A stretch of DNA of 64,000 nt from Arthrobotrys musiformis (GCA_036971715.1 JAVHJL010000005.1:3162001-3226000), one strand, 5' to 3'. Positions 32,228-43,796 are shown, numbered from the stretch's first letter. Numbers and translations: made by a program. Notes: generated by a model from the letters alone, not told the origin.

Positions 32228-34746
32228 TGACACGGTGAGTTCGAACACAAGCTATGTAGGAGTATCTGACAAGATCAAGGTAATGACTGATGACGATTGA
32301 GAAAGATTGTAGTGTAGAAATCTAGCAGCGCTTGAATCCCTATTTGCCTTGGTATATTTTACATTGAGGCTTATTTTAAACTAAACTTTATCACTTAAAT
32401 GCGCCGGTGTCGATGGATATATATTTTTCGGGTTAGAGTAGCCTTTAGGCCGACTTGGCTCAATCCAGTAAAAATATCTCACATACCATTTCTAGACGGA
32501 CCCGAAAACAACTTGATCACACTGAGGGATATGATTACGGATGCCCTGTTTAGAAGCTCCTATAGTCTAAAATTCTTTGCACAAATTTTTTTCAGGAATA
32601 TCCAACTGCACGCGGCTGTGGCTATCATGAGCATTGGCCTCCATGTGTCACATAGGTGGCGCCTCCTCCTATCCTTTTGTGCGCCTTGCTGTCTACGGAC
32701 ATTTAAAACGTCCACTGCGCAGCGGCCAATAGGACTCTTGCATTTCAGGAGTGTTTCTCCCTGTATAATGCCTTAATTTTCCGATCTGGAAGTTCTAGAC
32801 GGTGTGGTCCCTTGAATAATGAAGCGCAGGGAACAAAAGCAGAGGTTACTATAGCATTAAAAATCGTCATCAGCCCTACTGCCAAGTTGCGTGCGACCTG
32901 GGAGTTACCGATTCAAGGGTCCTGCGGTTGTAACCGTTGAAGGCGGCCTAGGCTCGTCAACTTGTCGCAACTTGCTAAATTTAAACGGCGCCAGCAGCAA
33001 TAAGCATCCGTTGTGATTCCTGCGCAGCTGCGGGTTCACTCTGTTGGTTTCTCAATGGAACCTACGTTCCTTTCGTAGACGACTTTGTATGAAATGAAGG
33101 GGCTCCTGACCTAATATTCAGATACACGGATTTGGACTGTAGTGAGATGCACCAGCAGCTGTATTCGGCTGGCAGTTGCGCCTGCAGCTAAAGCATGAAT
33201 GTTCGAATTGGTGGGTGCGTGTACTATACTATAGATTCTCTTTCTTTTTCCTTCTAAGTCAGGCCTGTAGGCCTGATGTCAAAAGAATTCAAATACGTGT
33301 ACAAAGATCTTTTACCCAATTCTTCTGTCGACGGAATCACGATCTACATGCAGGACCGGAGAGAAAGGGCCGCATTGCATGACAGCATGCACAAGCCGGC
33401 CGCCGTGCCAGTGTGTGCTTGGCATAAAGCTCCAACAGGGGCACATGTGTTGGACCCGTTTCGCATTAACGGGTCTCATGAGATTGACTGCATCGGGGCA
33501 CTCGCAAAACGACCCCCAAATTGGTCACCGCCACCAATCAGAGTCTTGCCATTTACATTCGATTTGTGTCGAATTCGCAGAATTTCAAGGGAATCTGCCG
33601 CCTTTTCTTTTTCGTTGTTCGATGTCACAGTGTGAGAGGAGGCCTGATGAATCCTAGTAAGGCAACTGCATGCGCTGCTGCCAAGGATCGCATGTACCAC
33701 CTTCTCCATCAGAACAAGGCCAGTTCCTGTCTCGAGTTCTAATTTTTAAAGTTGAATCCTACGCTAAGCGTGTCAATCGGGTTAACCGATTCGCCTGGTG
33801 CAGCTGGTTGGAGGCCCGGGTTCTCGTAATAAGACAACAGCGGCTCGGATCTTAAACGTTGTCTCTTATCCAACTTAGATATTATGTTTAAAGTTAGGCG
33901 AGTGCTATTATCGACAGATTCTCTGGATACTGGCGTACCGTTGCCGTACGATATCGGAGGATTTCCAGCTATGCTCCTACGGAATCAGCTTTGGGACCAA
34001 TGTTTACCAGATCAACGGTGGAGGCAGGGGTTCGGATATGTTGGATAGTCATATTAATTTCCGCGCATAATGCAAAAGAAGAAACGCGGATAGGCGGTAT
34101 CAATTGATATATCGTAATGAAGGCCTAAGTACAGTGGACTGTTTTACGAGATGGAGTAACTGGATCTGTAGATTGATATTGTATCCTAGGTCAAAGACTT
34201 TGGGGCCTCAGTCTTGCTATCGAGTGCCGATGCGAGAACTTGCCTGATTCGTGAAGTATAGTGTCGATAGGAACCCCACAGGCCTACGTATCTGGAAGCT
34301 ACTTTATTTCAACCATCAGAAACAATTTCCCAACAAATTAATTCATGGTTCACGTTTGGGAGCTAGAGCTCGCCCGCAAAACACATGCTTTTAAGTATCT
34401 CTTTCTAAATTTCCAATAGTTGATAGCCTCGGTACTCGGCTTACAAGTGCAATTGCGCAGTTAGAAGTGTATTCGAATTTCAGTTCTAATGACAACACTA
34501 AGATACAATAGTAATGATCTAGTAAATTAATCTTGAAAACAAGTTAACATGACTAATATAAAATACAACAGCAGATGACAAACAAGGTGTTGAACATGAT
34601 GTATGCAACCCAACCAGGAATGAGTGAGTTTTCAGCAGAATATGAAAGCGCTATTCATGCATATATTTCTACGACCCGAAGAGGCCGATAATGTCCTCAA
34701 GGGCGAGTAGTATCGGCCCATAAGAACCAAAAATCGTTGAACATAA
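32228..34746. other. Intergenic between two helical secreted genes
   Basis: No supported gene. Frames of 119 to 125 codons at 32399-32776 and 33276-33635 (+) have no motif, signal peptide or splice partners. The last part is the 3' flank of the gene ending at 34747. Confidence 0.5.
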
Positions 34747-36138
34747 CTAAAGGAGGGAAAGGTGCCAAGTACCCATGATGGCGCGCTTGAGAAGTCTTGA
34801 TCCGCCAGTAATGGAGTCTAAAACGACCTGTGCATTTTCTTCATGCAGGCGCGTGGCTTCTTCCTCGGAGACGATCTTGATAGCAGCGGTGCCCTTGAAG
34901 GCTGCAGCCTCAGTATAGATATCATCCCAGTGCTCAGCGGTAGCGTTGAGAGACATCCTGAAGCTAGAATCGGAGAACCATTTAGCATCAATAGTTTCCG
35001 GATTGGTAGAGTCTGCTTCGGATTCAAGTTCGACCATAATGGCAGTGACGGAGGCAGATATGCGGGCGAAGGCATCCGAAGCATTTCCAAGAAGACCAAC
35101 AGCCGAATCGATATAATCCAAAACGCTATCAGTTTGCATTTGAAGAATCTGGAGGTCATCAGTCACATGGATAAAAGTCTGGAGCATTGCCTCAGAATTG
35201 TGGAGGTCGGAAATGGCCTGGTTCTTGCGGGTGGTGGCAGCGTCCATTTCCTTCCTCCATTTGCTGCTGAGACCTAGATAGATGGCAGTACCGATTGGCC
35301 ACACCCAAGCGTAGGCTCTGCCGACCCTAATATTCTTTGCTGCGGCTTCGTAATCTTGGTTGGCTGCGTCGATCTCGCCCTTAAGTCTCGTGATGTCTGA
35401 ATTCATATCTTGAACTCTTTTATAAACATTCTGGTTGGTGGAATTGAGAACTCTGTCGACTTGGTTAAGGTTACCCATGTCTGTGATAGTTTCGGTTCGG
35501 AAAGCGTTGATATTTCCCAAAAGGACTAAGGACTGGTTTTGGGCAATCCCCATTTGGTCGTGGAGTCGCTCAACATAATTGTAGACATCGACCAAAGAGT
35601 CAAACCAAAGTGTGTTGCCGGAACGCTGGCTTCGTGGGACAGTCGCCATTACATCAAGAAGGCGGGAGATTTCTCTGTAAATCTTTCCGGCATTACGACC
35701 GAAAAGACTGATATTTTCTGCGAATAGGGTCATCTGGCCGATAGTGTTCGTCCAGAAAGCAGTACAGTGATTGTTTATTCCGACAAAAGTTGATTGGGTT
35801 AGACTGTAGACCTCGCCATTGCTAACGGCTTGCTCAAATTGGGCCTTGCTGTAGATTTTTTCGAACATCTCGCTAGAAGAAGCGAGCTGCATTCCATTGT
35901 AGACATATTGTTGCAAAGAATAGTATGCTGGGTTGCTGAACAGGAAAGAGGCCTCTGGATTGGCAAGATCTGGTTTTGCTGCGCCGAAAGCGAGGGGGGT
36001 ATCAAGAATTCCAGATTCAAGGGCAGCGGTATTATTTTCTTGTCGGCGCCAGACAGTAAGCCTGCTGTCTGGAACGGCCGCCGTATACGCGGTCGAGGCA
36101 ATCGCCAAAACGGCCACCAGCTTGCTGAAGGTCGTCAT
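34747..36138 (-). CDS. Secreted helical protein with hydrophobic core segment, toxin-like family (463 aa)
   Basis: A single uninterrupted frame. Residues 1-20 are a signal peptide (TTFSKLVAVLAIASTAYTAA). After a short low-complexity stretch with an N-glycosylation site, the protein is nearly all helix from about residue 65 on. Residues 274-290 (AYAWVWPIGTAIYLGL) form a strongly hydrophobic segment between two long amphipathic helices (about 225-272 and 291-370), the layout of alpha-helical pore-forming proteins such as the ClyA/HBL/YaxAB group. The C-terminal third contains FARISASVTAI and SFRMSLNATAEHW, shared with the paralogue at 30714-32227. The paralogue has introns and this copy has none, which hints at intron loss or retrocopying. 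A TATATAA box lies about 135 bp upstream. Membrane activity is not proven by sequence; a structural search would decide. Confidence 0.82.
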   Translation of the reverse strand: MTTFSKLVAVLAIASTAYTAAVPDSRLTVWRRQENNTAALESGILDTPLAFGAAKPDLANPEASFLFSNPAYYSLQQYVYNGMQLASSSEMFEKIYSKAQFEQAVSNGEVYSLTQSTFVGINNHCTAFWTNTIGQMTLFAENISLFGRNAGKIYREISRLLDVMATVPRSQRSGNTLWFDSLVDVYNYVERLHDQMGIAQNQSLVLLGNINAFRTETITDMGNLNQVDRVLNSTNQNVYKRVQDMNSDITRLKGEIDAANQDYEAAAKNIRVGRAYAWVWPIGTAIYLGLSSKWRKEMDAATTRKNQAISDLHNSEAMLQTFIHVTDDLQILQMQTDSVLDYIDSAVGLLGNASDAFARISASVTAIMVELESEADSTNPETIDAKWFSDSSFRMSLNATAEHWDDIYTEAAAFKGTAAIKIVSEEEATRLHEENAQVVLDSITGGSRLLKRAIMGTWHLSLL

Positions 36139-36271
36139 GATAAAAAAAAAAGTACCGGCTAGCTAGGTCTGGTGCTTTAGAGTAGTGAACGTAAAGAAAC
36201 AAAGATTTGATAAGTGATTGGAAATGTTGAAGAAGGACGCTATGATGAATGAAAGTAAATGAATGTGGAGG

Positions 36272-36278
36272 TTATATA
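36272..36278 (-). promoter_or_regulatory. TATA box of the 463-aa helical secreted gene
   Basis: TATATAA on the minus strand, about 134-140 bp upstream of the ATG at 36138. Confidence 0.45.
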
Positions 36279-38774
36279 CTTTAAACTAACTATCGATGTT
36301 AATCGAGGTGGATGCGATGGTGGAGAGAATAGTTTGACATTTTGGGGCGGAATAATGTAGTTTATATCCATGCAACCCGGTATGAAGTTGTTCGTAGTGT
36401 CGAAGGTATCATGCTGCTGCCGTACTAGACTTCGCATCGCCAAATAGTATGGGGTTGGCGGCGCAGTCTTCTGGAATAGAGTCTTGGCGTAATCCCTGTT
36501 TTCTAACTAGCCAAGATTGTCAGTTGTCGCGAGATATTACGATTCCCGTGAGATTCGGACCTGCCAAGCATTATAAATCGGGGTCTATTTGAGCAAAGCG
36601 TTTCTACAATGCCAATTTCTGAGCATTCGATAACGTAGTTCACGACTGTATCCTAGAAGGGAACTCGCTACTCAAGGGGTAGGAGCTTATCGAGATCTGA
36701 AACGATCAACCCTCGTTAGAGCTACGCCGAATTAGGCTACGTCTTTGTTGTCAACTAAGTTATGAGTTCGCAAGAACATAAAATTACCTCTAGAAAGATG
36801 AAGTTCGGACCGATCTACAGGAGCTTCGATGCTATTGATAGTAATAGAGAAGGAAGATAGGGCTAAGGATTCTGTCAATTGCAGGGATTCCCCAGGATAA
36901 TTAGCATTGCGGTCACAGCGGAGACTCATTTTACTCGTTTATGTAACGTCGTATATCTGCGCTGCTTCGCCCGTCTACAAGATATGCATCACAGTCGAGA
37001 TTTCTTCTCTGCATGCGCTGCTCTTGCCATGTGGTCTGCAACGTTTGTGCTACATGCCCAAAGTGGACCGATAGGACCCACTCTAACCATTGGTTAAGAT
37101 GAGACAATGGAGATCCTAGTCATCAAGCGGTGTATATCCTTCTACATCTTTATTGCAAGGACCATTTTTAGCTCCCTGGATATATTAGAAGCATGAAACA
37201 TGAAATTGGCGCCATGGAAAGCTCGTTCAAGGACAAGAAAGCTAAGCATACTTGCATAAAGGTTGGCATTTTGCTCAGGATTGTATTCTTCTAGTAGCTA
37301 CCTTCCCTATCGAATTTCTTAACATCTCGTGATATAGATGCCTAATGGGTGGTTTTCATCTGGCAGGGTCGAATCTCAGCGGTCCTAGTTAAGATAAACT
37401 TGCAACGTTGAGGTCCGGTGTCGGCACTCGGAAATTATGCATATGTAGTCGCTTATGCTGAATGATGTACAGATTCGACCTAGTTAGGGCTTCTAACGTA
37501 TTAGACTGGGGGATACTAGGCTAGGGCGGATGGTAGACTACGGTGTAGTCCACACTGACCGGTACGTATCATGAAGTCGTGGTATCGGTCCCAAGTTTGG
37601 TTGTATTGGTTGACATTTTGTGTTGGCGTTACACCAGAGGTCTCAGTACCTTATCGTGACTGTAGGTTTCGGATTTCGATTTCGATTAAATTTACGTATC
37701 CTCGATCGCGAACGCAGGTCTCACTGCGTCCGCAAGCCGAGAACGAAGAAAAATAAAAAACTTCAGAAAGAAAACCATTTCCTTGTACCACACAATTGGA
37801 GAGTGTGCCCGAAACCAGGTATCTGTTGCACCTGTCGTTCTGATCCCTGTTTGGAACTGTCGCCTGGCACGCCAAGATTATGCGATACTCTGCGCTCTCG
37901 CCTGAATGCCCAAATCTCGAAACGATTTTCTCGATTCAAATTGCAACAAAGATGCCAACAATGAACATCAAAATAATCCCTGTCAGGCATGAGGAATGGA
38001 ACGGTTGGACTGGACCGGTGCCACCTAGCTCGATTTGGTACCTGCGTCTGCGTATGTACGTAAGCAATTTTTGTAGCTTCGTGGGTCGCTCGAGGTGTGT
38101 GGTATTGGCGTAGCATTGCCATTATCCGGGGTAGCTGGTCTGATTCTAGATTCTTTAATTTACTGGGGCTAAAACTCAGCAACGTCCTCGCCGTATTGCT
38201 TGGAATATGTCAGGGATGATATGAAAATGCGACCCACCGAAAACGCAAGGTGCCTAGAGTCGCTTGGCTTTTTGCCTTGTATATTCCTTTGCAGCGAATT
38301 CGAGTTTCCTATCGTGATAACTTGTATACGCATTTTTCTGAAAGATGATTTCGCGAATTCCGGCCCATCTCAAACAATTCCGACATTGGGGTTCTTACAG
38401 GAGGCATATCTCCCGAGGCCGGGTCTGATTTATGCACCGAAGAACGACGAGAAGAGAGATTGGTGGTACTAATATTAACCTGAGGGCTGGATTCTGCTGC
38501 TGACTTCATCACAATTTTGTATCCTCACCAATCGGCAACGTCCCTGATCTTCAGTATTCTCGTCTTCCCCACAGCCCCTAAGGAGTCTGTAGGTCACTGG
38601 AGCAGATCATTTTGGGTAAAGGAGCTAAGGTGAGACTTAAAAGGAACAAAAGAAAAAAGTTCACAGCCCTCTACAGCTTTTGCTACGCCTTCCGATCGAA
38701 TTTGCTTATCTCTTGCGCTCCCTTGCGAGGACTTCACCTACCTACGCTTTTGGACGCATCGTATCGCAATCTAA

Positions 38775-38780
38775 TATAAA
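38775..38780 (+). promoter_or_regulatory. TATA box of the 850-aa secreted gene
   Basis: TATAAA on the plus strand about 250 bp upstream of the ATG at 39028; a pyrimidine-rich leader follows, as in many well-expressed fungal genes. Confidence 0.45.
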
Positions 38781-38884
38781 GCCGACAGAGTCTCCACAAG
38801 TGTCGGCTGTTTAAACCAAGAGTTGAAGCTATCGTGACGATACATTTTATTCATTCCTTAGCCGTTTCATTTATTTCCCAATTT

Positions 38885-38934
38885 ACATCGTTCTTTCCAT
38901 TCAAATCGTTCTTTACATCTACATCGTTCTTTAG
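38885..38934 (+). repeat. Three 18-bp tandem units in the 5' leader
   Basis: The core ATCGTTCTTT occurs three times, at 38887, 38905 and 38923, in units of 18 bp. It lies between the TATA box and the ATG of the large secreted gene. Confidence 0.75.
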
Positions 38935-39027
38935 ACTTACATATTTCTTTTCTCTCATTCTTTTAAACCCCAGAATACTTTTTGAACTAACCCAATAAAT
39001 CTCTTGACAATCATTTTCAACCTAACC

Positions 39028-42000
39028 ATGGTTGTATTTTCCAAGATTGGATACCTTCTCGCGGCCGCCTCAGCAATCTTCCCGTCAATCCTTGCTGCCC
39101 CTTTAACATCCCCTCGAGAGCTAGCCATCCTTCACAAACGTGAGAATGACGCAGCTCTAGTCGAGAGGTACGACACAATCCTCAGCAATGTCGAACTTAA
39201 CGAATACGCCAAAACCCTCTACGAGAACTTTCGTAGCAAGGATTCCAAAAGGGTATTCCTGCGGAAACCGTACCTTGACCTCGCAGACGCTATTGAGTTA
39301 GTGAAGACGAGCCTTGGCACAAACTCCGCCGAGATATATCTTTACTGCGATCTTTTGCAATTCGCCGGGGATAAAGCTATTGAGATGCCGCGGCGCACGA
39401 CGCTTTATATTTTCGCCCGTGAGGTTTCTGCCTTGACGGCGAAGCCTGGGCCTTTGGTCATTAAGTATACCCAGTCGGTTGTGGTGTTCTTTGCGACTCC
39501 GGGTTTGGACGAGAATTTCGCAGTCAAGTTTGTTGATTCGGATGGTGGCATACATGAAATGAACATCACTGTTCCAAAAAATTCATATGGTGTTATGGTT
39601 GAAGTTGTAGCTGGAGGGCCGGCACCAACTGCGGAGCCTGTTACTGCCCCGGGGTTTGCGTTGAACTCTATGGATTACATGGGAGATCTTTCCTTGACGG
39701 CTGAGACCTTTGTTGAGGAGTGAGTACACACCCTTTCTTATATTCCTTCCTACGGATCGCTTCCTTAGGAAATATAAAAATGTTTCTTTGCTGACATATA
39801 TGATTAGTGACCTTCCTCGTCTACTTCAGTTCCAACAGGTTCTAGCCACGGCATGGAGGGCGACGAACCCCGCTCTTGCTATGAAGATCTACGACTTTAT
39901 CGCTAAGACTGCAGAGGGCTCCACTGCTGCTTTGCCAATCTACAAGCAGGCCGTCACAAGTCTTTCCAAACTCAAGATGATCAGTGACCCCCTCCAGCAA
40001 TATGTTCCCAATCTTGACATCAGCCAGATCAAAGAAGTCCTCGGTGACCATCTTGCCGTCGCCCAGCAATTCGAAAACAGCTTCAACGAGTTCTCCAAGC
40101 AGCAACAAAGCGCGGAAAATGCTGTTAACACTGCAATGGATGCTTTTACTAATTCTAAGATTGCTGTTGAGAAATATAAGTTCTTGGAATCGCAGGCGAA
40201 GTCAAGATTGGAATTTGCGGTTCAGGCGATGAATGAAGCAATCTATAACTATAACGTAAGTATCCCATAATTCCATGGAAGAAATCGGAACAATGGCTAA
40301 GAATTTACATATAGAATACCTATAACCAAATTCCACTCCGTCTCAAGACTTATCAATCTGGTATTGCGGAATATGCAACCTCTCAGGTAAGGTCTAAAGC
40401 GTTTATGCCTCGCGAGGTTTAATATCGCCTTTACTAATAGGATCGTTGCCGCCTGGGATATAGACTGGGAGACTTATTCTTAACGTCATGATCGCTGTTG
40501 GAACTATTGTTCTTACTATCGGTGCCGGTGCGATCGGTGGTAAGTATAAAATCCGGGGTTACAGTTGAAATTGGGACCATCGTATCTGACCAAAGATATT
40601 TTTTTGATACAGCCACGGCCCTCCCTGCCAGTGCGGTTGGAGGATCACTAGCGTACAAAGATATGGGTACTGCCCTACAAGTCGTAAGTTGAGTTCCGAG
40701 CTGTAAATTTGGCCATTATACCTAGAAATTTTGGTTCTAATAAAGAGATTTCTAGATTAAAAACGCCGACACCACTACAGACGCCGTCAGGGGCGCCGTC
40801 GAGTCGATTAGATACATGGTGGATAATATCGGAAGGACTTTGACCACAATGGCGTCTACCATGACCACTCTCAATTTGTTGTTGGGAACTACAGTTCCTG
40901 CTTTAAAGCCCAATGGATTTGAAGTCAAGACTTTTGATATCCCTGACCCTCGTAAGTTTGCAGCTTTATTCGGAAAGGTGGGATAATATATACTTACTGG
41001 ACTATCTAAATTCCTATAGTTGACCGCGTGGATATGATTAACTTGAGTGCTGCAGTGAGTATACCTGCCTTAATATTTGCCCAGCTAAATCCATGCCCAT
41101 TCCAGCTAACGTAATGTAGTGGGATAACTGGCGTGTGCTTAATGAGCTCGCTTGGTCCAAGATGCCAGAGGCCCAAAAGCGAATTGACGGAGCCTCGGAC
41201 TACTATGCCGCCCTGTACTCGCTCTCCAACAATGGAAAGGCCGTTGTCGCAGCGCAGGCAGCATATATCCAAGTTTTCGACGACTACATGGAAGCATCCG
41301 TAAACCTGCAAACTGCTCAGTCTCAAAACAAAGTTCTTCAGGGAGCGATCAATCGTCTTCAAGACCCCCTTGTCTACCACACTTTCAAACGGGCCATGTT
41401 CGATCGACTTATTGCCGTCAGGAGCTGGGTTGCCGTCGAGTTCAATGACTACGTCTCTGCATACCAATACTATACTCTTTCCTCAAGTCCCCCAGCAGTT
41501 GTTCCGGTTATGTCGCCAGCATCTTACTACAGTTCTGCCGTTGCCGACCTCCAATCCGACGCCACAAATGCCCAATCCAGCTTCCGCAGCCAGTTCCAAA
41601 CCGTTTCTCTCAGCTCAACTGATCCCGACAGCGTCTTTGGTAGCAATTGGAAGAATGACCTCAAATCCCTCTCCGGCCTTACATTCTCCATCCCCAGCAA
41701 CAGCAGCTACTTCGCCAGCACAAGCCGCGTTCGGGTCCAACGTCTCCGTTGCTATCTCATCGGCGCCGAAGCCGAGGAAGTCCGGACTACAATCACCATA
41801 AGCGGTGCTTTCGAAGACAAGGCACTTTCCTACCCTTACAGTCCCCTGAAATTTGTTTCCGATTCCACACCTCTTAGATTCTATTACGTCCCATCTCAGA
41901 ACGACCCCAACGACGCCAACATGAATTTGATCAGGCAGGATGGAGTATACGCAAGACAGGAAGTATTCATGACACCCACGCCGTTTGCAGTATGGAATAT

Positions 42001-42082
42001 CAAGTTGAGCGATGCGGCGAAGGTTTTGGAGAAGGTGACCAAGATGACTTTGTTGATTAATGCTGAGGTTTCGCATCATTAG
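39028..42082 (+). CDS. Large secreted protein with hydrophobic hairpin and Tc-A-like C-terminus (850 aa, 8 exons)
   Basis: Exons at 39028-39719, 39808-40255, 40315-40386, 40464-40539, 40613-40683, 40756-40951, 41020-41054 and 41120-42082; all introns are GT..AG and the sum is in frame. Residues 1-24 are a signal peptide (VVFSKIGYLLAAASAIFPSI). Residues about 80-225 look beta-rich (EIYLYCDLLQFAG, TTLYIFAREVSAL). A long helical part follows, interrupted at about residues 409-445 by two hydrophobic, Gly/Ala-rich segments (IAVGTIVLTIGAGAIG and ALPASAVGGSLAY), a hairpin-like pair encoded by exons 4 and 5. Helices continue to about 690. The last 150 residues are beta-like (RTTITISGAFEDKALSYPYS, PFAVWNIKLSD, TKMTLLINAEV) and resemble the C-terminal region of Tc-toxin A subunits. 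No bacterial-type gene order: the introns argue for long residence in a fungus. ATG 39028 has a good context; an upstream ATG at 39004 is possible. Confidence 0.8.
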
Positions 42083-42897
42083 ATTGGATATAGCGATATA
42101 ATGCAGGATAAGAGTCGGATCAGTATGGGAAGCGAGACTGATCCGGGGCATACCCCCTCCCTGGTGCGAAGATTGCTCTTTTTTTTGGTTTTCTCGGTTC
42201 GCTTATAAATAGATAGACATTTCAATATATATTTTAGCTGCATTCCCCTAGTACAATAACTTTAATGTTTAATCGTCCTTTCATTGGGCAAGTATGTCGA
42301 GCCCGTCACGAGGTTCGTTTTCGAGTGCAATAGTTTCTAATCCTGATGGTTTTAAAACAGCTGTTGTGTAAGTGGAAGGTACTCTGAACCGGTGGCACAA
42401 GGGCCTGCAGTGTATGTTTTGATATAACACATATAACGTCCAAGCTGCAACAAAACTTTAACTACCATCCATTTAAGGCCCTGTTAAAAAATTTCAGGAG
42501 GAGGATCCGGAGAGCTCTAAACGGTCCGGGAAGCCTCGAAGATTCCAAGATTTCAGCGTTTTGTTCGTCCGAATCATGTGATTAAAATTATCTTGAGATG
42601 TTATGGTGTGCCAAACGAGGAGAAAAGGCAAGCGTGTGGGAGTAAAAAGGCTGCTAGAGCTTCGACAGAGAAATAAAAGCAAGATCCTTGCCTGTAATAG
42701 TATTGGCAGTGATCTTTTCCAATGTTTAATTCGAAGATCAGCGTCAATAGATATTCAGCCCTTTTCAATCGTCATCCAAGGTTAAGTCAACGTAGCTTCG
42801 TGAGCCCCCCTCTTGCTTCATCTTTCTTTTTGTATCAGTATCGTGTTCTTGCTTCACACGATGCTGTAAATCGACGTTATTGCCCTATATAGACCAT
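42083..42897. other. Intergenic between convergent genes
   Basis: The 3' flanks of the large secreted gene (+) and the first DUF7918 gene (-). No gene is supported. Confidence 0.55.
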
Positions 42898-43796
42898 TTA
42901 GCGATGAATTTTGGTTGAGATGGGGGATATTTGTACCCTCAAACGCATGATTTCTCGCCTCAGCTCATCGTTGGTTAGGTCTGACAGGTCTTCGTCGATT
43001 ATTTCCGGCGATGGGGTCCTTGGGATATACCCTTCCGCCTGAAGGAGCGCTGTTACAGCCGTCAGTATATCAGTATCCATAAACTTGAGTGGGATATGAT
43101 GATTATGTTACCTTTTGACGCGTAGTTGAAAATGAATGTGGCGAGTGGTTTCTCGATAGGATCAATGGGTTTGCTATCATGGCAAGTCCTGGACCCCTTG
43201 TATTTGGTTTTAATTTCGTGGAACTGGGTACAATGAGATACGGATTTTCCCTTGAGCAAATCCTCCTTTACGGGCTTGACCGACTGTCGCTTGAATGGAT
43301 GATAGTGTTTAGACTCATAAGATTTGCCATATTGAAATCTCCAAATCGACAATTTTAGAGACCCAATTTCTTTGATAAGTCCGTTTCGAGTCTCCGTTCT
43401 TGCTTCAAAGTCATCATCCGCTAACCTTTCATTAGCTGAAACCGAGCAACGAAGCGACCGTTGTTCCGAAGTGAGCGACTTACAGAACCCAAGCTTCCCA
43501 AACGCTAGTGAGCCATACGTTGTATCTCCGCTCGCGGACCGCTCCAATTTAACTTTGTCAATGCGCACCGTTGTCGAACGAAGGCGGTAGTTTTCTAGGG
43601 ATATCCCGTCGGCCCAAAACTGCACTCTGTGGTGGGCGGCTCCCGTCTCGGATACGTCGATGTTGAAGCTGTACTTTTTGTTTTCCTCTGCTACAATCCA
43701 GACTGTGCATGTCGCGTCCTCTGTGGTGGCACTGTGCTCTACCGCCCTCACCCCTTCGATGTAAAGGTCGCAAGTTACACTGTTATGTGTTGGCAT
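42898..43796 (-). CDS. DUF7918 domain protein, array copy 1 (262 aa, 3 exons)
   Basis: Exons at 43796-43484, 43435-43112 and 43049-42898; introns of 48 and 62 bp, both phase 1. The start was placed at the MPTH that opens the family (an in-frame ATG at 44078 adds an unrelated Ser/Thr-rich leader). Family marks: MPTHNSVTCDLYIEG at the N-terminus, a beta-rich first half with an FWADGISLENYR-type segment, then KLSIWRF, and the closing core LATFIFNYASK just before the last intron. The tail carries a helix, LTNDELRREIMRLRV. DUF7918 is a fungal family without known function, often in expanded copy numbers. The first intron is short and in frame, so an unspliced form would still be translated with 16 extra residues. 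Confidence 0.8.

Larger units (their letters stand above)
36139..39027. other. Divergent intergenic region between two helical secreted genes
   Basis: Nearly 2.9 kb separate the starts of the genes at 36138 (-) and 39028 (+), which are transcribed away from each other. It holds their two TATA boxes and a CT-rich 5' leader with an 18-bp repeat. The open frames inside (up to 139 codons near 37.7-38.2 kb) overlap on both strands and have no motif. Confidence 0.5.

Noticed and set aside
30714..32248. Reading the 392-aa helical gene as a pseudogene because its frames are split
   Set aside because: Four introns with consensus donors and acceptors restore one continuous frame that aligns with the paralogue to the end.
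33176..33709. Overlapping frames of about 70-120 codons
   Set aside because: They overlap in three frames and on both strands, with no signal peptide, motif or splice partners.
30714..42082. Recent horizontal transfer from bacteria for the toxin-like genes
   Set aside because: Two of the three have several fungal-type introns and all have fungal-style promoters, so a recent transfer is not supported; an ancient one cannot be judged from this window.
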